Positions 1 through 8,002 of a stretch of DNA of 64,000 nt are shown one piece after another. The notes below the pieces were generated by a model. It worked only from the letters and a program-made list of their open reading frames with translations. It was not told the origin of the DNA and ran no database searches. This DNA comes from Bacteroidota bacterium (GTDB taxonomy: Bacteria > Bacteroidota > Bacteroidia > Cytophagales > Cyclobacteriaceae), in contig JAFDYT010000002.1 of the NCBI GenBank assembly GCA_018266055.1, positions 81,657 to 145,656 of the forward strand, written 5' to 3'. Both the position numbers and the translations under genes were made by a program. Within the stretch, counting starts at the first letter, position 1. Every line of letters starts with the position of its first letter.

Positions 1-232
1 CTGTGCCAAAGATCATCATCTCTGCGTCGAAGATCATCATCTCTATACCGAAGATCATCATCTCTGTGCCGAAGATCATCATCTCTGCGTCGAAGATCAT
101 CATCTCAGCGTCGAAGATCATCATCTCTGCGTCGAAGATCATCATCTCGATGTCGATTATAATTATAACAGCGTCAGAGATCATTATAACCATGTCGGAC
201 ATAATTATAATGGTGTCGGACATGATTTTAGA
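1..232. repeat. 21-bp tandem repeat array
   Basis: Units of about 21 bp with the core GAAGATCATCATCTC are nearly identical from base 1 to about 150. They then decay to related units (GTCGGACATAATTATAATG-like) up to about 232. The array probably continues left of the window. A period divisible by three keeps frames open on both strands. Confidence 0.85.
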
Positions 233-271
233 GGGGTGTGTTGCGGTGATTTCGCACCATCTCCTGGTCAT
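1..271 (-). CDS. Partial heptad-repeat protein (runs off left edge)
   Basis: On the minus strand an ATG at 271 opens a frame with no stop down to the window edge. After an N-terminal stretch (MTRRWCEITATHPSK) and a degenerate zone it becomes near-perfect heptads of the type MMIFDAE/MMIFGTE. The frame stays in phase because the DNA repeat is 21 bp. The plus strand over the same bases is also open (heptads of type ASKIIIS), so either or neither strand may be coding. I do not recognise a family. Coding status is uncertain; the repeat could be a non-coding tandem array. Confidence 0.3.
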   Translation of the reverse strand, partial: MTRRWCEITATHPSKIMSDTIIIMSDMVIMISDAVIIIIDIEMMIFDAEMMIFDAEMMIFDAEMMIFGTEMMIFGIEMMIFDAEMMIFGT

Positions 272-331
272 CCCACCCCCACGATGATTATTTCAGCGCC
301 GAATTTGATTTCTGTCAACGTAGACGGTATG

Positions 332-402
332 TTCGACCCCTACGGGGTCGGGCCGTTGCCGCTACACTTATTTTTCTACAAAGCTTCGACCCCTACGGGG
401 TC
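332..402. repeat. Two copies of an 18-bp hairpin repeat
   Basis: TTCGACCCCTACGGGGTC occurs identically at 332-349 and 385-402. Each copy folds into a GACCCC/GGGGTC stem with a TAC loop. The two copies 53 bp apart look like members of a short interspersed palindromic (REP-like) family; that is inference from the duplication and the symmetry. Confidence 0.75.
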
Positions 403-426
403 TAAACAATGACCGAATATTGGAAT

Positions 427-752
427 ACGGGATGCCGGATAGCACACATGCCCTGCTCGGCCTGTCCGGCAAGACAACAAAATGAGAAGATGAGGTTTCA
501 TAATAGTGCTGATGCAAAAGCTTAGCTCTCTCCATTACCCTGTCACACCGGACGAAAACGCGCGAAGGAATGCGCGTGATCCGGTGTCCCTTTGAAGATG
601 CTATCAGTTATTCGTTAATTGTTAATTGTGAATAGTGATCGGTTATCGGTTAATTGCTCATCACGATTAACGAATAACAGATAACGTCTCAAGTCTCACC
701 CGAACGGGATGCCGGATCGCACAAGTGCCCTGCGCGGGCTGTCCGGCAAGAC
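427..752. repeat. Direct repeat pair flanking two inverted repeats
   Basis: Imperfect direct repeats of about 49 bp lie at 427-475 and 704-752 (shared ACGGGATGCCGGAT, a GCACA-TGCCCTGC-like middle and CTGTCCGGCAAGAC). Between them are a nested hairpin at 545-587 (ACACCGGA/TCCGGTGT outer stem, ACGCGC/GCGCGT inner stem) and a long inverted repeat (GTTATTCGTTAAT at 607-619, ATTAACGAATAAC at 666-678). No ORF of note lies inside. It may be a non-autonomous repeat element; there is no transposase evidence. Confidence 0.6.
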
Positions 753-874
753 GGCTAAATTGGAAGTGCGGAAAGTGGAGTAAACGAGTAGTGTGGTTTA
801 TTCCGAACTACTATATACTAGCTACTGTCTACTAAATACTATATTCTATATTCTATATTCTATCTACTTCTCCT

Positions 875-3187
875 TCAACTCAAATCGGGCCGCATTCGCA
901 CAAACACGGGCTCGCGGAAAATCTTGTCGGGAGTGAAGGACGCAAACGTCACTTCGGCCATCAGCTTTGGTTCTACCCACGTGCTGGTTTTGTCGTCGAG
1001 GGTTTTCTGCGGAATAGGCTTCTTGATTTCTTCCAGCTTTTTGATGTCGGCAAAAATCTCTTTCAACGCAGCATCATCAAAGCCGCTGCCCACTTTGCCG
1101 CGGTACACCAGCTGATCGCCTTCGCGCTCGGCGATGTGCAGTCCACCAAACACATTCGCACGGTTTCCCTTGCCCTGGTTATAGCCGATAATCACCACTT
1201 CGCGCGTGTTGCGGATTTTGATTTTCACCCACGCGTCGCTGCGCTTGCCCACCAGGTATTTGCTGTCTTTGCGTTTGGCCATGATGCCTTCCAGGTCGTG
1301 TGCGCGTGCAGCCTCCAGCAAAAGCTGACCATCTTCTTCCACTTCGCTGATGCGGTACGCCGCACCGGTATGCACGGCATCGCGCAGCCACTCCCGCCGC
1401 TTGGTCAGCGGCTCGTTGATCAGACTGCGGCCGTCGAGGTACAGGCAATCGAAAATATAACAATACACCGGACTGCTCTTGCTTAATTTCTGAATGGTGG
1501 TGTCGCCGTTGCTTTGCAGGCGGTGAATCACTTTTTTAAATTCAGGTCTTCCTGTTTTGTCGAGGCACACAATCTCGGCATCAAATACCCCGCAGGTGGC
1601 GCGGAAGTTTTTCGCGTCGAGCAACTCGGGAAACTGTTTGGTGATGTTGTTTTTGTTGCGGCTGGTGATGCGCACTTGTCCGTCTTCCAGATAAATCAGC
1701 GCGCGGATGCCGTCCCACTTTACTTCATACAGGTAATCGTCCGAAGAAGGCGGCTCGCTGGCGCTCGCCGACAGCATGGGCTCAATGTCGCTGTGCAAAA
1801 AATTAAACTGCGGCTCGTCTATGCGCTCCAGCAAAAATTCTTTGTTCTTGATTTTATAAATCCGGTATTCACCGGAGAATTCTTTACTGCTGAGCCGGAA
1901 GTAAAACCCGTCTTTCTTGTCTTTGGTGATCTGGTATTTTCCCAACCCATAGATCCACATGTCGCCACCGCCATATTGTCCTTTCGGGATTTTGCCGTCG
2001 AAGGTGAGGTACTTCATCGGGTGATCTTCGGTTTGCACCGCCAGGCGTTTCACGCCGGGATGTGGCGGCAAGCCACGAGGCACCGCCCACGACTTTAACA
2101 CTCCCTCCTGCTCCAGCCGCAAGTCGTAATGCAGGTTGGTAGCATGATGTCGATGAACAACAAAGTTATTGCCACCGCCAATGTCGAGCTGAGGCTTCGG
2201 CTCCGACGTCTTTTCAAAGTCGCGCTTCTTCTCGTACGACTCCAGCTGTGCGGGTGTTTTCCTTTTCTTCGACACGGGCAATTCCTTAGGAACAACTTTC
2301 TTGCGTTGCGTATGAATCTCGACGGCATAAGCATCCATTCCTTCCCATGCATCGCCGTCGCGCAGCACTTTATCTACCGCATTGCGGATGTTAAATTCTT
2401 TGGGATCTTTCAGGTTGGCGAGTTCATCCCACGTCAGTGGCATAGAAACCGGTGCACCGTTTCGTCCGCGCAAACTATATGGCGACACAATGCTTTGTCC
2501 CGAACGGATGCGGTAAATATCGATCAGCACTCTCCCCTTGCGCGCTTCTTTCTTGATGTGCAGCGTAGTCGTCGCCGAATTCTTTTCTACAAAAGGTGTA
2601 GCGATAAGTTGTGCTGCCTCAAACACGGCATGAAAGTCGGCTTTGGGTTCGAGCGGGCAACAGATGTGTACTCCCTTGCCACCGGTAGTTTTCACAAACG
2701 CCGCGTAGCCGAAACTTTCCACATGCGCCTTGAGGTCGTGCGCCAAATCTACAATCTTAGAAAAAGTATATCCTTCCGGCGGGTCAAGGTCGAACACCAT
2801 GTAATCCGGAAAATCATAATTGGGCTTGCGACTGTGAAGCTGGTGTAGTTCAAGGGCCGCGAGGTTGGCCAGCCACACCAGCGACGCCGGCTCAGTGGCG
2901 ATGATGTAATCTTTCTTTTCCTTGCCGAGTACTTCAAACTCAATCCAGTCGGGTGCCCACTCAGGGCGGTTCTTCTGATAAAACATTTCGCCGCCTACGC
3001 CGTCAGGAAAACGAATCAGCGTCAACGCTCTTCCTTTGACATGCGTGAGCAACGTGGGCGCAATCGTCAGGTAATATTCAATCACCTCGGCTTTTACAAT
3101 GCCGTCTTCCGGGAAAAGCACCTTTTCAAGATTGGATAATTCAATCTTGCGCTTGCCGATAGTCGTCCAGGTTGATTTCTTTGCCAC
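875..3187 (-). CDS. ligD: Multifunctional non-homologous end-joining DNA ligase LigD
   Basis: ATP-dependent ligase of bacterial NHEJ, which seals double-strand breaks together with Ku. Domains run POL-PE-LIG. The primase-polymerase domain is at about 10-300 (FDLDPPEG gives the metal-binding DxD at 133/135; GGKGVHI near 170). The 3'-phosphoesterase domain is at about 335-450 (H345, H347-H348, LHYDLRLE with D355). The ligase domain starts near 470, with nucleotidyl Lys490 in KWDG. 770 aa is a normal length. The order matches mycobacterial LigD rather than the PE-LIG-POL order of Pseudomonas. The start is GTG; an in-frame TAA lies two codons upstream. No ku gene is in this window. Single gene, downstream of the repeat tract in transcription terms. 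Confidence 0.96.
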   Translation of the reverse strand: MAKKSTWTTIGKRKIELSNLEKVLFPEDGIVKAEVIEYYLTIAPTLLTHVKGRALTLIRFPDGVGGEMFYQKNRPEWAPDWIEFEVLGKEKKDYIIATEPASLVWLANLAALELHQLHSRKPNYDFPDYMVFDLDPPEGYTFSKIVDLAHDLKAHVESFGYAAFVKTTGGKGVHICCPLEPKADFHAVFEAAQLIATPFVEKNSATTTLHIKKEARKGRVLIDIYRIRSGQSIVSPYSLRGRNGAPVSMPLTWDELANLKDPKEFNIRNAVDKVLRDGDAWEGMDAYAVEIHTQRKKVVPKELPVSKKRKTPAQLESYEKKRDFEKTSEPKPQLDIGGGNNFVVHRHHATNLHYDLRLEQEGVLKSWAVPRGLPPHPGVKRLAVQTEDHPMKYLTFDGKIPKGQYGGGDMWIYGLGKYQITKDKKDGFYFRLSSKEFSGEYRIYKIKNKEFLLERIDEPQFNFLHSDIEPMLSASASEPPSSDDYLYEVKWDGIRALIYLEDGQVRITSRNKNNITKQFPELLDAKNFRATCGVFDAEIVCLDKTGRPEFKKVIHRLQSNGDTTIQKLSKSSPVYCYIFDCLYLDGRSLINEPLTKRREWLRDAVHTGAAYRISEVEEDGQLLLEAARAHDLEGIMAKRKDSKYLVGKRSDAWVKIKIRNTREVVIIGYNQGKGNRANVFGGLHIAEREGDQLVYRGKVGSGFDDAALKEIFADIKKLEEIKKPIPQKTLDDKTSTWVEPKLMAEVTFASFTPDKIFREPVFVRMRPDLS

Positions 3188-3449
3188 GTGTTACAGATAT
3201 GCAAACTACGGCTTTCGCCGCGATTTTCGCATTGTTTACTTATGCAACGTGGTGATTTACAGGCGGAAAAAATTGCAAAAACGGTATTTACCTTCGCTCG
3301 TGAATAGCGTATGAATCGACATCAAAGGGGCCTACAACAGGGCCTTCTGCGCCATACTCATGGACTAACACACTTTCTCTCTCTTTAGAAAAACGAAGTC
3401 ACTTCGTTTTTCACTTCACCGTATTTTCTTTCACTTAATCCAATAAACT

Positions 3450-3719
3450 ATGTGGGCTATTCTCGAATTGCTTGTACTCTCCGGTATTGTGTTGATTTCA
3501 CTGACCGAGTTCTTTTATCCGCTGGTGGTGGGAAAACCTTTGTTTCCCTCCTTCCGGAAACAAACGGAGACGCCACCGGAAACAACCTCATTAAAGGATG
3601 AACTATCCAAAGCCAAAGCGAAAGTCGCCGAGGTGAAAAATGTTCAAGATGAAGTAAATAAAAATTTTAAATCGGCCGAACAATTAAAAGAAGAGTCCGA
3701 TAACCTTTTTAACAAATAA
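3450..3719 (+). CDS. Small membrane-anchored coiled-coil protein
   Basis: 89 aa. One hydrophobic segment at about 3-26 (WAILELLVLSGIVLISLTEFF) is followed by a charged, heptad-rich tail from about 45 to the end (SKAKAKVAEVKNVQDEVNK), likely a coiled coil. It ends 5 bp before the SPFH gene and is surely cotranscribed with it. The layout suggests an accessory subunit or scaffold partner of the SPFH protein in the inner membrane; this is inference from context only. No family recognised. Confidence 0.75.
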   Translation: MWAILELLVLSGIVLISLTEFFYPLVVGKPLFPSFRKQTETPPETTSLKDELSKAKAKVAEVKNVQDEVNKNFKSAEQLKEESDNLFNK

Positions 3720-3724
3720 ACCCT

Positions 3725-4924
3725 ATGGAAAATCCCTTGCAGAACGTAAGTGTCCCCAAATTAAATTCACGCCGCATCTTATTGATTGGCTTTGGTTTGC
3801 TCGCACTGATCTTCATTTTATTCTCCGGGAAGATGGTGGAGAATGTAGACAACTCCGAGATTGTCATCATTCAAAGTGTGTTCTCCGGAAAAGTTTCGAT
3901 TTACACTACGCCCGGCCCGGTGTTGCAAAACTTTGGTACGGCTACGCACTATAAAAAGTCGAATCAATTCTGGTTCAGTAGAAAAGACGACGAAGGAAAA
4001 ACCGAAGACCAGTCGATCAAAATCCGTTTCAACGACGGTGGTCATGGTCAGATCTCAGGTTCCGTACGTTGGTATATGCCTACGGATGACAAAGCGACAC
4101 TCAAGTTGCATACCGACTTCGGTTCTCAGGAAGCCGTAGAGCAGCAACTGATTCGTCAGGTGGTGACCAAAGCAGTGTACATGACCGGTCCGCTGATGTC
4201 GTCGAAAGAATCGTCGGCTGAAAAAAGAAACGACTTGCTGTCGTACATCGAAGACCAATCGATCAACGGCGTGTACCGCACCAAGCAGGAAGACATCAAG
4301 GTACACGACGACCTGATGAACACCGACAAGACCGTGACGGTAGTGAAGATTGTGCAAGACGAAAAAGGAATGCCGATGCGTCAGGAAGTATCCAGTGTGA
4401 AAGTGTATGGAGTGAGTCTTCAAGGCCTTGCCCTGAACTCGATCGACTACGATGCGGAAGTGGAGAATCAGATCAAAGTGCAGCAGCAGGCGTACATGCA
4501 AGTGCAGACCGCCATTGCCAACTCGAAGAAAGCGGAGCAGGATGCCATCACTACCGAGCTTCAAGGTAAAGCTGCCGCTGCCAAAGCGAAGTGGGAACAA
4601 GAGGTGATCAAAGCGCAAGCCATCACGCAGGCGCAGCAGGAAAAAGAAGTAGCGGCCCTGGAAGCGCAGACGGCGATTCTGGCCTCACAAAAAGTAAAGA
4701 CCGATGCGGATGCAAAATCGTATGCGAATGCCAAATTGGTTTCCGCTGGTTTAACTCCGCAAGAGCGCGCACAGTTTGAAAAGGATACGAAGATTGGCGT
4801 AGCCGAAGCGTTGTCTAAAATTGTGTTGCCAAGCACCTATATGAATGGTGGCAGCGGCAAAGAAGCTTCGCTGTTGGAAAGTATTCTCGGTGTGAAATTG
4901 CTGAACACCGACAAGAAGCAATAA
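3725..4924 (+). CDS. SPFH/band 7 domain membrane protein
   Basis: 399 aa. One N-terminal membrane helix (about 18-38, ILLIGFGLLALIFILFSG) precedes a prohibitin/band-7-like domain (VENVDNSEIVIIQSVFSGKVSIYTTPGPVLQNFG onward). A long Ala/Lys/Gln-rich helical region (about 250-350, AITTELQGKAAAAKAKWEQE) is typical of the flotillin/prohibitin coiled coil. SPFH proteins form oligomeric rings that organise membrane domains or regulate membrane proteases. It is cotranscribed with the small upstream coiled-coil gene and ends just before a strong intrinsic terminator. The substrate or partner cannot be told from sequence. Confidence 0.85.
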   Translation: MENPLQNVSVPKLNSRRILLIGFGLLALIFILFSGKMVENVDNSEIVIIQSVFSGKVSIYTTPGPVLQNFGTATHYKKSNQFWFSRKDDEGKTEDQSIKIRFNDGGHGQISGSVRWYMPTDDKATLKLHTDFGSQEAVEQQLIRQVVTKAVYMTGPLMSSKESSAEKRNDLLSYIEDQSINGVYRTKQEDIKVHDDLMNTDKTVTVVKIVQDEKGMPMRQEVSSVKVYGVSLQGLALNSIDYDAEVENQIKVQQQAYMQVQTAIANSKKAEQDAITTELQGKAAAAKAKWEQEVIKAQAITQAQQEKEVAALEAQTAILASQKVKTDADAKSYANAKLVSAGLTPQERAQFEKDTKIGVAEALSKIVLPSTYMNGGSGKEASLLESILGVKLLNTDKKQ

Positions 4925-4944
4925 AACATTGCTCGTATAAAAGT

Positions 4945-4975
4945 AAAGGCACCTTCGGGTGCCTTTCTTTTTTTA
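4945..4975 (+). terminator. Intrinsic terminator of the SPFH operon
   Basis: AAAGGCACC (4945-4953), loop TTCG, GGTGCCTTT (4958-4966), followed by CTTTTTTTAT. A 9-bp stem with a stable UUCG tetraloop and a U tract in the plus direction. The convergent transporter gene's stop lies immediately after it. Confidence 0.93.
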
Positions 4976-6505
4976 TCACTCGACTACTTCGACGTGCTTT
5001 TTGTTGGAAAGAAAAATCATTCCGATCACAAAGCAAACTGCGGCTACGATGATTGGATACCACAATCCGGCAATCGGGTCGCCACCGGGGTTAGTGTCTG
5101 ACTTACTGTATTCGTAAAGACTCGTGGCGATGAGCGGCGTAAGTCCGCCGAAAATTCCATTGCCAATGTGATACGGCAGCGACATGGACGTGTAGCGGAT
5201 CTTCGTCGGAAATAATTCTACCAGAAACGCCGCGATCGGGCCATACACCATCGTCACGAAGATTACCTGAAAGGTAATGAGCGCCACCATCCACCAGTAA
5301 TTTTCTCCCGCCAGAAAAGTTTCTTTCTTCACCTCTTCTTTCACTTCGCCGTCGGCTGCCGCTGTGCGCTTCTTTACTTCCGCCTGAATCGTTTGATCCG
5401 AGAAAACCCGGTTAGTAGTATAGGTAACGATGGTATCGCCGGCAGGCGTGAACGATGTTTTGCGTTCGATGTTTCGCGACATCTTGTTTTCTGTTTTCTT
5501 GCTGATGTCGGCCAGGGAATACATCTTCTGATAAATCGGGCGGTAGAACAACACGCCGAGAATCATTCCCGCCATCATGATGTATTTTCTGCCAACGCGG
5601 TCGCTCCACCATCCGAAGAAAATAAACAGCGGAGTACCGATGAGCAACGCTGTGGCGATGATGTAGTTGGATTGAACGAATTCGATGTTACACGTTTTCT
5701 GAATAAACGACAACGCATAAAACTGGCCGGTGTACCATATCACTCCCTGACCTGCGGTGGCGCCAAGCAAAGCAAGCAACACCATCTTCAGGTTTTCTTT
5801 TTTACCAAAACTTTCTTTGATGGGATTAGTGGAGAGTTTGCCGTCGGCTTTCAGTTTGGCAAACAGCGGCGATTCCTTCATGCGCAGGCGGATGTAAATT
5901 GAAATCGCCACCAACACCGCCGAAGCTAAGAAGGGAATCCTCCAACCGTAGTCGTTGAACGCCTCCACACTCATGCTCTGGCGCACGGTAAGGATCACTC
6001 CCAACGATACAAACAAACCCAGGGTAGCCGTAGTCTGAATAAAGCTGGTATAAAATCCGCGTTTCTCCACCGGCGCATATTCGGCTACATAAGTGGCGGC
6101 GCCGCCGTATTCTCCGCCCAAGGCTAGCCCTTGCACGAAGCGAAGCAACAACACCAGCAGCGGAGCCAGCAAGCCAATTGTTTCATAGCCCGGCACCAGA
6201 CCTATCATAAACGTAGAGCCACCCATTAAAATCAGCGTGAGCAGGAACGTATGCTTACGCCCGACCTTATCGCCCAGTCGCCCGAACACGAGCGCACCGA
6301 AAGGCCGCACTACAAAGCCTGCAGCAAAAAACGCGAGCGTCGATAAGAAGGCAGCCGTAGGATTTGCTTTCGGAAAAAATTGCTGCGCCAGCACGGTTGA
6401 CATGCTTCCGAAAATATAGAAGTCGTACCACTCAATCAGTGTGCCTACCGAGGACGCACTGATCACCGACCATAGTGTTTTTGTTTTTGGATCTTGGGTG
6501 GACAT
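4976..6505 (-). CDS. MFS transporter, metabolite:H+ symporter (MHS) type
   Basis: 509 aa, about 12 membrane helices. The N-terminus (GTLIEWYDFYIFGSMSTVLA, then RPFGALVFGRLGDKVGRKHTF) is the hallmark of the MHS branch (ProP, ShiA, KgtP, citrate carriers), which imports organic acids or zwitterions with protons. The conserved cytoplasmic GRLGDKVGRK loop and its second-half counterpart GWWSDRVGRK are both present. An unusual hydrophilic insert of roughly 75 residues (about 335-410, SKKTENKMSRNIERKTSF...) separates helices in the second half; ordinary members lack it. It starts 18 bp after the ureohydrolase gene ends, so the two probably form an operon. The substrate is unknown. Confidence 0.9.
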   Translation of the reverse strand: MSTQDPKTKTLWSVISASSVGTLIEWYDFYIFGSMSTVLAQQFFPKANPTAAFLSTLAFFAAGFVVRPFGALVFGRLGDKVGRKHTFLLTLILMGGSTFMIGLVPGYETIGLLAPLLVLLLRFVQGLALGGEYGGAATYVAEYAPVEKRGFYTSFIQTTATLGLFVSLGVILTVRQSMSVEAFNDYGWRIPFLASAVLVAISIYIRLRMKESPLFAKLKADGKLSTNPIKESFGKKENLKMVLLALLGATAGQGVIWYTGQFYALSFIQKTCNIEFVQSNYIIATALLIGTPLFIFFGWWSDRVGRKYIMMAGMILGVLFYRPIYQKMYSLADISKKTENKMSRNIERKTSFTPAGDTIVTYTTNRVFSDQTIQAEVKKRTAAADGEVKEEVKKETFLAGENYWWMVALITFQVIFVTMVYGPIAAFLVELFPTKIRYTSMSLPYHIGNGIFGGLTPLIATSLYEYSKSDTNPGGDPIAGLWYPIIVAAVCFVIGMIFLSNKKHVEVVE

Positions 6506-6523
6506 GAGGTTTTGTTTTAGGTT

Positions 6524-7318
6524 TTATCCGATCATTTTCGACGTCAGTTCTTTGACTAGTTTGTACCCCACCATCGCGGTCATGTTATTCGTGTCGCGCA
6601 GCGGATTGTACTCTACAATATCAGCGCCTACTACAGGCACTTGGATGGATTGAATTATGCGAATCAACTCGCGTGAAGAAAGTCCGCCGGGTTCATGATG
6701 CGAAACACCGGGTGCAAAAGCCGGGTCGAGCACATCCATATCCAGCGAAATATACAGCGGCCCGCTCAGGCTGTGGATGAAGTCCATGCTAAAATCTTTC
6801 ATCGCCACCACCTTCACGTTAAACTTCGTGGCTTGCTGTTGCTGATGCGGATTCATCGTGCGTATTCCCACCTGGGTTAATGACTTTACTTTTCCTTTTT
6901 CCATCAATCGTGCAAACGGCGACGCATGCGAAAATGGGTTGCCGTCAAAGTCATCGTACAGATCGGCGTGCGCGTCAAGGTGAAGCACATGCAGGTCCTT
7001 GTATTTTTCGGTGTGCGCTTCTATTATAGGAAACGAAACGGAGTGATCGCCGCCAAGGCAAAGGAGTTTATCGCCGTCGTGCAACTCATGCCTCACACGC
7101 TGAAGGATGGTTTGATACGCTGCCGCCGGATGCGTGTCAGTAAAGGAAATATCGCCGGCATCGCGGTAGCTTATTCCTCGGGCAATGTGCTTTTGGTCTT
7201 CGCTGTATTCATTGGCCGATCCGGTTTCTTCCATGAAGCGAATTCGCGCAGGCGCCAACGCCGGACCTTTCATAAACGACGAATTGCCATCGAACGGAAC
7301 ACCAAGTAGTTTTATCAT
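6524..7318 (-). CDS. Agmatinase/arginase-family ureohydrolase
   Basis: Mn-dependent hydrolase that releases urea (or formamide) from guanidino/formimino compounds. From the ATG at 7318 the protein is 264 aa. Metal ligands are in GGDHS (89-93), DAHADL (115-120) and SLDMDVLDP (191-199). All the His/Asp ligands of the binuclear centre are present, so it should be active. A longer TTG start at 7324 would lie against the upstream hairpin; ATG is preferred. Sequence alone does not separate agmatinase, arginase and formimidoylglutamase. Pairing with an MHS transporter suggests uptake and breakdown of a guanidino compound (inference). Confidence 0.9.
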   Translation of the reverse strand: MIKLLGVPFDGNSSFMKGPALAPARIRFMEETGSANEYSEDQKHIARGISYRDAGDISFTDTHPAAAYQTILQRVRHELHDGDKLLCLGGDHSVSFPIIEAHTEKYKDLHVLHLDAHADLYDDFDGNPFSHASPFARLMEKGKVKSLTQVGIRTMNPHQQQQATKFNVKVVAMKDFSMDFIHSLSGPLYISLDMDVLDPAFAPGVSHHEPGGLSSRELIRIIQSIQVPVVGADIVEYNPLRDTNNMTAMVGYKLVKELTSKMIG

Positions 7319-7324
7319 AGCCAA

Positions 7325-7352
7325 TTAAAAGGCCAACTCATGGTTGGCCTTT
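7325..7352 (-). terminator. Hairpin terminator between GMC pair and ureohydrolase
   Basis: Read on the minus strand, a 10-bp perfect stem (AAAGGCCAAC / GTTGGCCTTT, plus coordinates 7328-7337 and 7343-7352) with a 5-nt loop is followed by a short T run. Its 3' edge lies about 10 nt before the ATG of the downstream ureohydrolase gene, so it would also shape that gene's leader. Confidence 0.8.
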
Positions 7353-7378
7353 GTCATTAGAAATCTAATCATTTTTTC

Positions 7379-7975
7379 TTAAGAAGTTGCCCACGTCTTG
7401 CCGTTGCCTGCTTCTTTCAAAGGAATACATCCTTTGTACGCTCCGGGCACTGGCACGTATTGCAACACCTGTGTAGCTCCGGGCTCGGAAACAAAATACC
7501 CGAGCATGGTGAGTTCTTTCAACTTCAGGATAAACGGACGCGGCGTTTTCGGGTCGCTGTTTACTGCGGCTACGGCATCGTCGTGTGTTTTCTTGAGGTA
7601 ATCCTGACGCTCTTCGGGTGTTCCTTCGATAAACCGGTTGCCAAATACTTTGATGGCATTCTTATCGAATTCATCGAGGCCTTCCAGGAATTTCTTTTGG
7701 TCTTCGGCTGAATAACATTCGTTGATCAGCGAGTCGATGAAGTTCGGCACGCCGACGTCTTTGGCGCCCGGAGTATCCGTTTTAGGGAGAATGATTTCCG
7801 CCGCTTCGCTAACCACCGTAGCTTGATCTTCGGTAAAGAATACCGGTTTGTAATTCAGTTCGGGTGTGGCTTTGCAGCTTTGCAAAAAGGCAGCTACGGT
7901 AGATGCCGACACCGCCGCGCCCATGAGTAGCGCGGTTTTGCGCAATGCTTCTCTACGATCTATAAGTGTGCTCAT
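7379..7975 (-). CDS. Gluconate 2-dehydrogenase subunit 3-like protein
   Basis: 198 aa. The N-terminus has a twin-arginine motif (DRREALRK, R7-R8), a hydrophobic stretch and a possible lipobox (FLQSC, Cys34), so it is probably Tat-exported and perhaps lipidated. The body matches the gluconate dehydrogenase subunit-3 family (FFTEDQATVVSEAAEIILPKTDTPGAKDVGVPNFID), the small partner that accompanies GMC-type dehydrogenase subunits. It lies 27 bp downstream of the GMC gene in the same direction. Its Tat signal would carry the signal-less flavoprotein across the membrane by hitchhiking, as known for this enzyme class. No cytochrome c subunit is present nearby. Confidence 0.88.
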   Translation of the reverse strand: MSTLIDRREALRKTALLMGAAVSASTVAAFLQSCKATPELNYKPVFFTEDQATVVSEAAEIILPKTDTPGAKDVGVPNFIDSLINECYSAEDQKKFLEGLDEFDKNAIKVFGNRFIEGTPEERQDYLKKTHDDAVAAVNSDPKTPRPFILKLKELTMLGYFVSEPGATQVLQYVPVPGAYKGCIPLKEAGNGKTWATS

Positions 7976-8002
7976 ATCTGTTTCAAAATTTTGAAGTCTG
8001 CA

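Larger units (their letters stand above)
272..874. other. Gene-free intergenic region of about 600 bp
   Basis: No credible coding frame is seen on either strand. It holds the hairpin and direct repeats listed separately, and an AT-rich tail in which ATATTCT is repeated three times exactly at 841-861 just downstream of ligD. It resembles a repeat-accumulating spacer. Confidence 0.6.

Noticed and set aside
3-287. Plus-strand frame with ASKIIIS heptads
   Set aside because: It begins with GTG at the window edge and is a by-product of the 21-bp repeat; the minus-strand frame has an ATG and a unique N-terminus, so only that was listed, at low confidence.
1136-2848. Long plus-strand frames opposite ligD (116, 194 and 239 codons)
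   Set aside because: Antisense shadows of a clearly coding, conserved gene; no start context or family.
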